Source: Ramicandelaber brevisporus (taxonomy: Eukaryota > Kickxellomycota > Ramicandelaberales > Ramicandelaberaceae). From it: 12,201 nt of DNA. Numbering within the stretch: position 1 is the stretch's first letter; every line of letters begins with the position of its first letter. A program made the position numbers and the translations under genes. This document shows, piece by piece, positions 1-7,921 of this stretch. The notes under the pieces were generated by a model. The model had not been told where the DNA came from and did not search any database. It saw only the letters and a list, made by a program, of their open reading frames with translations. Location: the NCBI GenBank assembly GCA_025201865.1, contig MU603187.1, positions 1 through 12,201 of the forward strand, read 5' to 3'.

Positions 1-2251
1 GTGCTGGTAGTGCGCATTTTGAGGTGTCTGTGGCTGCTGAGGTGCTTGCATTTGATAGTGATGTTGTGGAGGTACAGCATGTGAGTAGTGTGCAGGATTC
101 GTCGAGTAAGTTGGATGAAGTGTGTTTGGTGATGCATACGTTGGTCCCAGTGGTCCTGAAGCAGCTGGAGATAGCGGTAATCTAGACTGCGCATACGGCG
201 GTTGCTGCTGTTGCTGCTGCGAAAACACTTGAGGATGCTGTTTCGGAGGCTGCTGCTGCTGCTGTTGCTGTTGCTGCCAAGGTGCAGTTGGTTGAGGATG
301 GAACATGGGAGGTTCACCAGCTGCACTTGGATATGGCGGGCGAACATAAGGAGTCTGGGGAGTGTACATTGAGGACGGATCAGCTGTCATGCTAGGTGCT
401 GGACTGTACATCATTTGATGCTGAGGAGTGTACAGCTGCTGTGGCTGTGGCTGTGGCTGTGGCTGTGGCTGTGTTTGCATCTGAGGTTGCTGAAGATGAA
501 CTGGGGCATGCTGAGGTGGAGGATGGCCAGCAAATTGTGGAGATGCCAATGCATCACGTCCTGGCACGGCAGCCGAGCTCCTTGGCTGCTGTTGCTGTTG
601 CTGCTGCTGCTGCTGCTGCTGCTGAAGAGAGGCGGCAGTTGGCGGCAAAGCAGGTGCACCCAGGTATCCAGACATTTCAGCAGAGCCGGGCAATGGAGGC
701 AACGAAGTCACGTCAAGGTCAGACTCTCTGATAGCAGCCAGTACTGCATTGGATGCAGACTCGCCGCCTTCAGCAATTGCAGCAACGACGGCAGCTTTTG
801 CGGCACGAAATTCACGCTTCTTTTGATTCAACAATCGAATCAGAGTTGGAATCTTCTGACTACCTTGAACCGTTACATTCAAGTGCGCATTGTCAGCAGG
901 AACTGTAGGCAGCGAATCACTGGCAGACAACGCAGCGTTGGAGCCAGAACCAGAACCAGGGACCTGCTCGGAATGAGAGGCAGGTGGCAGATATGCACCT
1001 GAAGAGCTAGATGTGCCGGCACCAATTGGCCGCAATGAGCCAGATGGCTGATTTGCACCACGACCAAATCGAGGAGACTGCTCATTCATTCCGCCACCAC
1101 CAGCATCCGCAGTTGGACCCAGCGCACTCTTTGGAGTCGGCAGAGGAGTATTTCCACTGGGACCCTGCTGTTCACGACCTGGATACGCACGTGGAGAGTT
1201 GAGAACAGACATTGCGCCGCTTGGAGACCCGCTAACAGCCTGACCATTGGCACCACCACCAGCAGCGACTGAGCCGCGCTTTGGTTTATGATAAATATGG
1301 CAACGATGGGCATGTCTGTACCAAAGAACCCGATTGCGCTGCTTCTGACCACAAACTGGAACCCAGGTTTGACATTGATGGCATAATCCCTCGATGGTAT
1401 CCAACGGTGTTCCATCCTGCGCCACAGCGGGTCTCTCTTCTAGTGGATTCAAGAAGAATTGGCCAGAGACTGAAGAGATTCCATGTACAAACTGTTTATG
1501 ATACCAATAGGCACTGTTTTTCAGCTGCATCCATTTACCAGGAATGCACAAGTCACAGAAGCCTTCTCGTAGATGTCCATTGTATCTAACCCACAGTGGA
1601 GTATACAAATCATGTGGAACACGCAATTGCTGGCGTCTGGGCCGATCCTCGGCTGAAATGTCAGGGTCTGTGAAGAGAGAAGGCTCCGGCTGAGACTTTT
1701 CGGGCAATGCAATGGAGTTTGGAGACTCCATATCTGGGTGGAAGTTGATTTTTGCAGGAATGGATGACAGATGAGCGCGTGCGTCGATGGCTGCATTGAA
1801 TGATGGAGAAGTGTGATGGTGGTCGTCGGCTGATGTCACCGTGACAGCCGAGGCAGATGTGGATACAACGGGGCCAGAGCTTGACTGAAGCTGAGCGCTG
1901 TGAGATGGCGCCATCTGTGGAGAGTCAGTGTAGCCAGACTGCGATGGAGTGTTAACAATTGGATGTAAACCGGGCGATATCGCACTATTTTGTTGGTGCT
2001 GTTGGTGTTGCTGATGCTGATGATGTTGCTGTAGAGGTGGACCAGATGCCCTCCTAGCTTCATAATTGCTACTCGCAGTTGAGTCTGATGAGTTAATCTT
2101 AGCACGCTTTACACCATCTCTTTCACCCATTGTATCCAAAAATGACTCGGAGCTTCTTCGATTATTATTAGTAGTAATGTTACTTTGTTGAATATGCTCA
2201 TAAGGTGGTTGACTGCTCATTGAATAGACTAATGGACTGCCTGAATAATTT

Positions 2252-2283
<32 letters not shown>

Positions 2284-3717
2284 TTGATGATGGTGGCTAT
2301 GGTGATGCTGAAAGTGAGATTGATAGGAATGATGCTGTTGCACTGGATTATCAAGCTGCATACTCATTCTAGGTGTGTTGTCTGTACTGGCTGTGCGCGG
2401 TGTGTCTCGATGTTCAGTCAATGGGCTGTCTGATGCTGCTGCACTGTTATTGACTCCGCCTGTGGCTGTTGCTGTAGCTGTGCCGGGGCCAGATGAAGAT
2501 GCGTCAGACATTGCATCAAATGAGCGTTTCCTTGCGCTGCTTACTGGATCACAACTTGATGGTGTTTGCTGCTGCGCTTGCTGTTGCTGATGGGAGTGAG
2601 GATGGAGGTGGGAGTTAGAGTGAGAGGAGTGTGGCGTCGGCAGAGTGGAGGCAAGCTGCATGGTTGGAGAAGGAGTGTTGAGAGTGAGCCTAGTCATGGA
2701 CGGTAAACCACTTCCTCCGCCGGCGCCTGATCTGGAGAACATCGCGTCACTTTGACTCTGTAATTCCGCTGCTACTGTTGATGTTCCGGCTGCTGTCGTT
2801 ACTACTGTTACTGCTCCTGCTTCTGTTGCTAGAGCTGGTAGTGGCTTCTCGATAGGAGTAGCAGTAGCAGTAGCAGCAGTGATAGTAGTAGCAGAACTAG
2901 TGACTGCAGTATTAGTGTGGGGTGCGGTAGATGAGCTTGGCAGCAAAGGCGAAGGGCTGATAGACGCGTGGTTGCCGCCTGTGCTACTATTTGACGTTGC
3001 CACACTGTTCTCGTGGTTGCTGATATTGCTGATATTGCTGATATTGCTGATGTTACTGTTGTGCAAAGTGCCGTTTGACGTGTTGATATTATTTGTTTGC
3101 GTATTGGAAGGAAGCCTTGTTGAATTTGAAGAAGCAGTGGTAGCTGTTACTGTGGATGATGACGCGGTTGCTGGGTGGTTGTGATAGATTGGCTCTGCAA
3201 TTGCACCTTTGTGGCTGGAGCTGTTGCTTGTGGTGTTGAAACTGCTGACGTTTACATTGTGATCACTACTCACCACACCTGAGGATGATGGTGGTGGAGC
3301 TGCGGGACGTCGTCTCTCTTTTTGCTCAGGAGAGTGATTGATTGCATACTGTGGGAATGGTGTGGGGCAAACTGATGAAGACGATGACTGTCCATTACGA
3401 TCGAACCCAACACTAGCAGCGGTTTGCTGTTGTTGTTGCTGCTGTTCTTGTTGTTCTTGTTTTTGCTGATGGTGATGACTGTTGTGATGAGGTGGTGTTG
3501 ACGTCTGTCTCACGCCCATGCATGGTGTCACAGCTTCACGGCCAGCTGGTGCTGATGAGTAATCGCTGGTGGATATGGTGACCCGATCGACTGCACTGCC
3601 ATTAGGCATGTCATCGCTGCCATGTCCACTACTGCTGACTAAGCTGTGGGTAGTACAGCCTGCTCCATCACCATTTGCTGATGTCATGCTGGATGATTGC
3701 CGATAGTCGCCGTTCAT
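1..3717 (-). CDS. Rua1-type zinc-domain transcriptional regulator, 3' end missing
   Basis: The frame is open from the ATG at 3717-3715 to the window edge: 1239 codons, no stop, no intron needed. Only one region looks folded before residue 900, about 692-815 (plus positions 1273-1644). It matches the fungal Rua1 C-terminal domain (Pfam Rua1_C/DUF4451): an LYTPLWVR-type start, FCDLC, WYHKQFVHG, CHQC and WYRHAHRCH. Likely zinc ligands are C721, C724, H740 and H745, then C779, C782, H802 and C806 or H807. The family is named after Ustilago maydis Rua1, regulator of the ustilagic acid cluster; the target here is unknown. The rest is Ser/Thr/Gln/His-rich, with Gln runs at 478-489 and 1033-1044, five Pro-Gln pairs at 1083-1092, and basic patches at 133-137, 396-398 and 537-540 that could be nuclear signals. 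A helix-like island lies at 948-1000. Upstream in frame, a stop at 3831-3829 precedes any ATG. The start has T at -3, so the ATG at codon 11 (A at -3) is an alternative. Domain call good, function inferred. Confidence 0.88.
202..219 (-). repeat. Gln6 tract in the Rua1-type protein
   Basis: Six mixed CAG/CAA codons on the minus strand encode residues 1167-1172, in the distal low-complexity region. Confidence 0.8.
250..276 (-). repeat. Gln9 tract in the Rua1-type protein
   Basis: Nine CAG/CAA codons on the minus strand encode residues 1148-1156. Confidence 0.9.
442..471 (-). repeat. Pro-Gln repeat, five CAGCCA units
   Basis: Five perfect hexamers (TGGCTG on the plus strand) encode five Gln/Pro pairs at residues 1083-1092. 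The unit is the same as in the leader repeat at 3953-3976. Confidence 0.95.
586..621 (-). repeat. Gln12 tract in the Rua1-type protein
   Basis: Twelve CAG/CAA codons encode residues 1033-1044, after the helix-like island. Most are CAG, with two CAA interruptions. Confidence 0.95.
2251..2286 (-). repeat. Gln12 tract after a His-rich run
   Basis: Twelve alternating CAG/CAA codons encode residues 478-489. They directly follow a His-rich stretch with several CAT/CAC codons. Such His/Gln runs are common in fungal transcription factors. Confidence 0.95.
3019..3054 (-). repeat. Nine-base coding repeat (Asn-Ile-Ser), four units
   Basis: Three perfect copies of GCTGATATT and one copy with a single change (GCTGATGTT) encode repeated Asn-Ile-Ser at residues 222-233. 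Most other repeats in this gene are triplet or hexamer based. Confidence 0.9.
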
Positions 3718-3952
3718 GAATGTTGCTGCTATACTTCTTTTGTTTGAAGCCGAAGTGCGAAACTGTGTTTGTGTGTGCTTCGATGGAAGACGAATAAGCG
3801 CGGTCGCTTGAATCGCAGTTGGGGGCCGTCAATGGCGGGGGCTGTGCAAGCGTGTGCGGGAGAAGGTGTGCGAAAGAAAGTGTGATAGTGCTGTTCCTGT
3901 TCCTGGTAAAAGGAAGCGATAATAAAGATGACAAACAGGAGGTTGGCAGCTC

Positions 3953-3976
3953 TGGCTGTGGCTGTGGCTGTGGCTG
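3953..3976. repeat. TGGCTG hexamer, four copies
   Basis: Four perfect tandem copies of TGGCTG (CAGCCA on the minus strand) lie in the proposed leader, about 240 bases upstream of the minus-strand start. The same unit, five copies, encodes Pro-Gln pairs at 442-471 in the coding part of the gene. Confidence 0.9.
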
Positions 3977-4364
3977 TGGGCTGAGGTTGTGGTTGTGGCG
4001 ATGACGAACCAAGGACACTGAAGGAGATGAGCAAGAAGCGAAAGCGAGCTGGAGACAGGCAGTGGGGAGTAGTTCCTGGGCAGCGACGTTTGTCAGAATA
4101 TACAAAAGTCAGGGTTCTTTGCGCTTGTGGTGAGTGTATGGAGTTTATCAAGGCAAGAGGAAACCGAAACGGCGGAGGATTAGAAACGTTCGGGGGATAG
4201 AGGCGAGAGAATCGGGTGTGGGTATAAATAATGCGATTGATGGTCAGTGGACCTCCCCGCTCTCAAGGCACAAAATAAAAATACGACTATAAGATATGAG
4301 AGGCTGAGCTGGGTCAATAGGCCTGCTGACCAACGGAGTGCTAGCAGCGAAGAAAGAGGGCGAT

Positions 4365-4412
4365 AGTAGAGGCAGCCGCAGGCGTAGAGGCAGGCGTAGA
4401 GGCAGAGGCAGA
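4365..4412. repeat. Imperfect AGGC-containing tandem repeat
   Basis: The stretch repeats AGGCGTAGAGGC-like units with small variations. It is low-complexity leader sequence; no function can be read from it. Confidence 0.6.
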
Positions 4413-4473
4413 CAACCTTTTCGAGTACGCACACGTATGGCTATCGGAGCAGGATAGCCGGAGCCGAATAGAG

Positions 4474-4488
4474 AAAAGAAAAGAAAAG
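4474..4488. repeat. AAAAG pentamer, three copies
   Basis: Three perfect AAAAG units follow one another, then a partial fourth with C in place of G. This is part of the purine-rich plus strand of the leader. Confidence 0.8.
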
Positions 4489-4675
4489 AAAACAGGAACG
4501 AGGCGTCTCAAATAGGGGCTGGACGAATGATTGCACGACGAAATTTCTCAATGGCTGGACAAGCAATAAAGGGCAGGACTAGCCACTAATAACACACGCA
4601 GCAATGACCCGATTTTTACTGCCCTGTGCAGGAATCGAGAAGACCACCTTTTTGCTATGACGAGCTGAGCAGCAG

Positions 4676-4690
4676 AGGCGAGGCGAGGCG
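4676..4690. repeat. AGGCG pentamer, three copies
   Basis: Three perfect AGGCG units stand in tandem in the purine-rich leader, followed by a degenerate copy. Confidence 0.8.
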
Positions 4691-5156
4691 ATGTGAGGTG
4701 GAGAGGAAAAGAGGGCTTGTGTATGTGCAACGGAGGCGGTATGACCAACAATGAAGTCTGTGGAAGGAAAAGAGTACACCAGCAAGAAAAAAAGTGGAAG
4801 CCCCCGTTGGTACAAGGGTAAGAAAAAGCGAGGAAGGGAAACGAGGAAGGGAAATGTGGCTCGGGGGTGGGAGGGTACAGTAGTGACGATGGCGTGGTTC
4901 ACAAAGGCGCTTTTGCTTGCAAACGGCGGGGTTACCCAGGTGTTAATATACAGCAATGAATGAGGAGGTTCCTCGATAGATTCGTGGCAGGAAAATAAAG
5001 TCGTGGGCAGAGTTCGGGTACCGGAGGAAAAGACGGCGAATACTGTTGAAAGCGAGCAAGTCAGAATACGTACAAATGCGGCCAGAAAGGGCAGAACTAG
5101 AGCGACGACAGCAATGGATGAGGAATAGAGGCAGAGAAAGTCAATGCAGGGAATGA

Positions 5157-5240
5157 GAGTGAAAGAGAGTGAGTGAGTGAGAGAGAGAGATAGTGCAGGA
5201 TGAGCGAGAGAAAGAAAGAGAAAGAGAGAGAGAGAGAGCG
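5157..5240. repeat. GA-rich microsatellite tract
   Basis: The tract is a mixture of GAGT, GA and GAAA units with a nearly pure GA run at its right end (about 5223-5238). On the minus strand it is CT-rich, as is common in fungal promoters and 5' leaders. It might set nucleosome position or bind CT-binding factors; that is inference. Confidence 0.85.
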
Positions 5241-5624
5241 TGGGTCACCTTGTCGACAATGCAAAGGCCAAAATAACCAAATCAAGAGATATTCCTGGAT
5301 TGGCGAAACGCAGCGAAACCGCGTGTATATGCAAATGAAAAAAAGCGACAGCAACAACAGCCAGAGAGTGGATGTTATATTGGGCAAGTGGCACGTCGCG
5401 CTTTTAGATGACTGATGCGAAGGGTCGCTCAATTCGGCTTTCTCTACTTGCAGGAATGTGTGGGGCTGCTGAATAAATGGACGGGGTAATGGCTAAATTT
5501 GGAGATTGGCGACACTAATGACGGCTCTTGTAACAAAAAAAGAAAGCAAGGCTGGATGACACGCACGTATGGCAGAGCGACAGAACGGCAGAATGGATGT
5601 AACGATCGGGGATGAGCGAGCTGC

Positions 5625-5668
5625 GCACACACAAAAACACACACAAGCACACACTCAGATACACACAA
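5625..5668. repeat. CA-rich microsatellite tract
   Basis: Repeated CA dinucleotides are broken by AAA, AG and GAT interruptions. The tract carries no CAT and so keeps the ATG-free property of the minus strand. Confidence 0.8.
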
Positions 5669-5930
5669 GGTTTTTTATTGAATGGGCGAAGAGCTTTGCA
5701 AATACCAAGGTAGAACCGATAATGGTGTAACACAGAGATCGCGGTGGATGTTGAGGACTATGTAAAGAAATTCTGCCAAGGTTTGTGGTGTACTGAATGG
5801 TTGGATCCGCTTGAAGCTACTGCGCAAAGATGATGAAGTACAATGATCCAACAGTAATCGAGCGATTGTCAAAGGGAAGCTTTGAAGAGAATGAGAAAAA
5901 AAAGAGAGAAGCAAACAAGGAACCAGACCA

Positions 5931-5955
5931 GCAAAGCAAAGCAAAGCAAAGCAAA
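5931..5955. repeat. GCAAA pentamer, five copies
   Basis: Five perfect tandem copies of GCAAA (TTTGC on the minus strand) lie near the upstream end of the ATG-free region. Confidence 0.9.
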
Positions 5956-6041
5956 GAAAAAGTACACCGACAAACGTCGATTGATGAACAAATAATGAAA
6001 AGAGAAAAACTGGAGACTATTGAATCAGGACTGGGGACGTC

Positions 6042-6943
6042 CATCGTGCCGTGGGTAACTTAAAGCATCGAAAAAGCAAACTAATAATACTCGGTTCACA
6101 CATACACAAACAGACATTTCTGTACTTGATTTCTTTTTTGCTGTTTTTGCTGTTTTACTGCTCAGCGGGTTACTCGAGTACCGACGTCTGTGTCCACTGG
6201 ACGCGAGTTATTTGATAAGGTACCCGCGCTATTCTTGCGAGCTGGAGAGCAGAAGCTCTCAGACGTTGTTGATACATTGTTTTGCTTCGTACGCAGCGCA
6301 GCGCAACGCAACGCAACACGACATTGCCGCATTTGTGTGCTGCGTGTCAAATCTTTCTTCGATTTCCGAGCCCGGCGACTTTTGCACACCCGGGCCAAAC
6401 AAAAGCATCAGCAGAAGCATCAAGAGAACACACCCCCGGACTGAACAGTTCAGGGTAACTTTACTCGGAGGAAGCGGGCACAGGCGAATTGCGACTGACT
6501 CAGACGGCCCACGCTATGTTCTTGCCCGGATTGGGCAGGTAGTCACCCTCGGATAGTGTGGACACACAAGTCGACGATGGAATAGTGTCAGCGATGGTGG
6601 CACACGTTAATTTAGTGCCTTATTGAGTCGGAGGCACTCTTCTGGCAGCTCCATCATGGGCGACATCGGGCTTGATGAGACAGAATTCGACTGTAGTTCG
6701 TTTCGGCTGATTGAATTTGCCGTTCGCCATCTCATATCAAGTGCTTTTAAAAACGATAATAACAATGATAGTGAGTGGGTGTTTCAATGACGCATTCCGT
6801 GTTTCATTCGATTGTGGACTGTGCGAAGCATATTGACCTGCCATTGATTGGGATACGTGTGATTGTGTGTGCCTTTCTGGTTCCTCTTCTTTCTTTCTTT
6901 CTTTCCTTCTCCAGTGCATCCTTTTGCATCCATTTGAAAGAAG
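6042..6943. promoter_or_regulatory. Candidate bidirectional promoter between the divergent genes
   Basis: About 0.9 kb separates the two ATG-free leaders. Here CAT occurs about 21 times on the plus strand by my count, and plus-strand ATGs also occur, so neither strand shows selection against upstream start codons. Base skew also changes here, from purine-rich plus strand on the left to pyrimidine-rich plus strand on the right. Both facts fit an untranscribed promoter driving both genes. I see no convincing TATA box, and no open frame here looks coding. Single short motifs such as TGACTCA at 6496-6502 are too weak to call. The borders are inferred from ATG density only. Confidence 0.45.
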
Positions 6944-7382
6944 ATGGTGGTCTTTCAACAACAAAAGTACAACAAGACCATCACTGTCCAATTGAGTGAC
7001 TCGACTGTCAAATTGGATAAAAAAATTTTGCTTGCAAAACAAACAAACACCGACACACACACAGCTCTCTCAACTAACACGCGTCCTCCACTCACCTGCT
7101 CTCGCGCGCACTGGCTTTTTACTTTTTGCTTTTTGCCTTTTCTTCTCTTTCTGCTGTCTCTTATCTCACGCCTTTTTACTTGCTCGCTCGTTTCCTCACC
7201 TGCTTGAGTCTAGCGACGTCGTCCTGCCGCCTGCAAGTTGCTGCTCTTTCTATCATCTTGACTTTGCCTTATTTGTTTACACTTTTTTTTTGGTTGTTGT
7301 TGGTATTGTTGTTGTCCGCTTGCCCGCTCGTGTTCACTTCCGCTTTCTCTCGCGCCGTAGAAAAAAAAACATACACACAAAT

Positions 7383-7398
7383 AAACAAACAAACAAAC
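7383..7398. repeat. AAAC tetramer, four copies
   Basis: Four tandem AAAC units form a purine-rich interruption in the otherwise pyrimidine-rich leader, directly before the octamer arrays. Confidence 0.8.
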
Positions 7399-7417
7399 TA
7401 CTCACGCGCTTGCAATT

Positions 7418-7477
7418 TGCTTGTCTGCTTGTCTGCTTGTCTGCTTGTCTGCTTGCTTACTTGCTTACTTGCTTACT
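7418..7477. repeat. Two adjoining octamer arrays
   Basis: Four perfect copies of TGCTTGTC (7418-7449) are followed by two full copies and one partial copy of GCTTACTT (7455-7477). The two units share the TGCTT core, which suggests stepwise slippage and divergence of one array. Confidence 0.9.
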
Positions 7478-7806
7478 CTGTTCTGTTCTGCTCATTACGA
7501 AAACGAGGGTTTACCTTGACTGACTGACTCTGGTTCGCACACATAGATAGAGTCGACCTCGTTTTGTTCTTTTTAGCAAGCCTGACCTCACGCTCAACAC
7601 GTTAACTCTGTCCTGGCCCTCCTCCTTGCGTTTTCTCACTCCTGCCTTCAAATTGATATCGTCACTGAAGGCGAACTTTGCTAGTTGCTGTCTGTGGTCC
7701 CTCTTGTATCGCTTAGACTCCAAAGTCCTGGTTAATCTTGACTTTACAGCCAGATCACTCGCTCACCAGCTTTATCAATCATCCTCTATTCAGCAATCCA
7801 TTCTGT

Positions 7807-7875
7807 GACAACGACGACGACGAGGACGACAGCAACAGCTACGACGGCGGCGACGGCTACCACGACGAAGGTGAC
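7807..7875 (+). repeat. GAC-rich triplet tract in the leader
   Basis: Read in triplets from 7807, nearly every third base is C: GAC, AAC, AGC, TAC, GGC and CAC triplets, about 23 in all. The frame would give an Asp-rich peptide but has no ATG: it opens after a TAG at 7714-7716 and ends after 7935, overlapping the LIM start in another frame. It is most simply a triplet microsatellite in the 5' leader. Confidence 0.6.
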
Positions 7876-7921
7876 TCTCGCATTCAGCCAGCACGCTTAT
7901 TCAGAAGGCGATTGATTGAGG

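Larger units (their letters stand above)
3718..6041 (-). promoter_or_regulatory. Proposed long ATG-free 5' leader of the Rua1-type gene; no protein gene
   Basis: This 2.3-kb stretch has no credible coding region: the open frames in it are short, low in complexity and, on the minus strand, all lack an ATG. I read every line for CAT on the plus strand and found none between 3718 and 6041, whereas about 54 plus-strand ATGs occur in the same span. CAT becomes common again from 6042 on. The plus strand is purine-rich, so an RNA made from the minus strand would be CU-rich. The first minus-strand ATG after 6042 is the one at 3717 that opens the large gene. This fits one long scanned leader without upstream AUGs. 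The transcription start is inferred, not seen; an intron in this span is not excluded but would not need to lack ATGs. Confidence 0.6.
6947..7921 (+). promoter_or_regulatory. Proposed ATG-free 5' leader and proximal promoter of the LIM gene
   Basis: No ATG occurs on the plus strand from 6947 to 7921 (975 nt), although CAT, its mirror control, occurs about eight times. The last ATG before it is at 6944 and opens only an 87-codon frame of no recognisable family. The tract is strongly pyrimidine-rich on the plus strand, with CTTT, TGCTTGTC and GCTTACTT repeats. The first ATG after it, at 7922, opens the LIM gene. I see no other gene here; the transcription start is not determined. Confidence 0.55.

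Noticed and set aside
3668-4151. Two overlapping minus-strand frames of 140-145 codons upstream of the Rua1-type start
   Set aside because: Neither has an ATG, since this strand has none here. They are rich in repeat-derived Pro-Gln and Ser and match no family I know.
4223-4230. TATAAATA on the plus strand as a TATA box
   Set aside because: No plus-strand gene follows it, and on the minus strand it lies well inside the proposed leader. A single AT-rich octamer is weak evidence.
4751-4963. Lys/Arg-rich 70-codon plus-strand frame starting with ATG
   Set aside because: It follows from the purine-rich composition (AAG, GGA, AAA codons), has no recognisable family and lies antisense in the leader.
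5830-6063. 77-codon plus-strand frame beginning MMKYNDPT
   Set aside because: It contains the GCAAA repeat and purine-rich runs, shows no domain, and ends where the base composition changes.
6119-6160. T-rich run as a terminator or tRNA-type poly-T
   Set aside because: No tRNA-like arms or other RNA gene is seen before it on either strand; it marks the start of pyrimidine-rich plus strand.
6496-6502. TGACTCA as a Gcn4/AP-1 type site in the divergent promoter
   Set aside because: One seven-base match in 12 kb is expected by chance; no second copy supports it.
6944-7207. 87-codon plus-strand frame starting with the last ATG before the LIM leader
   Set aside because: The second half is a Phe/Leu-rich product of CTTT repeats that looks like a membrane segment only because of composition. 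It is probably upstream of the transcription start, though a true upstream frame is not excluded.
7515-7550. Repeated CTGAC followed by ACACATAG as branch point and acceptor of a leader intron
   Set aside because: No convincing donor (GTAAGT or GTATGT type) pairs with it, and the lack of ATGs through the tract argues for exonic leader.
7870-7904. A 34-base GT...AG stretch that might splice the GAC-rich frame onto the LIM gene
   Set aside because: It is too short for an intron and joining the flanks gives a stop at once.
7916-7921. TTG at 7916 as start of the LIM protein
   Set aside because: Nuclear genes in fungi normally start at ATG; the ATG at 7922 has good context and the adjacent TGA at 7913 closes the frame upstream.
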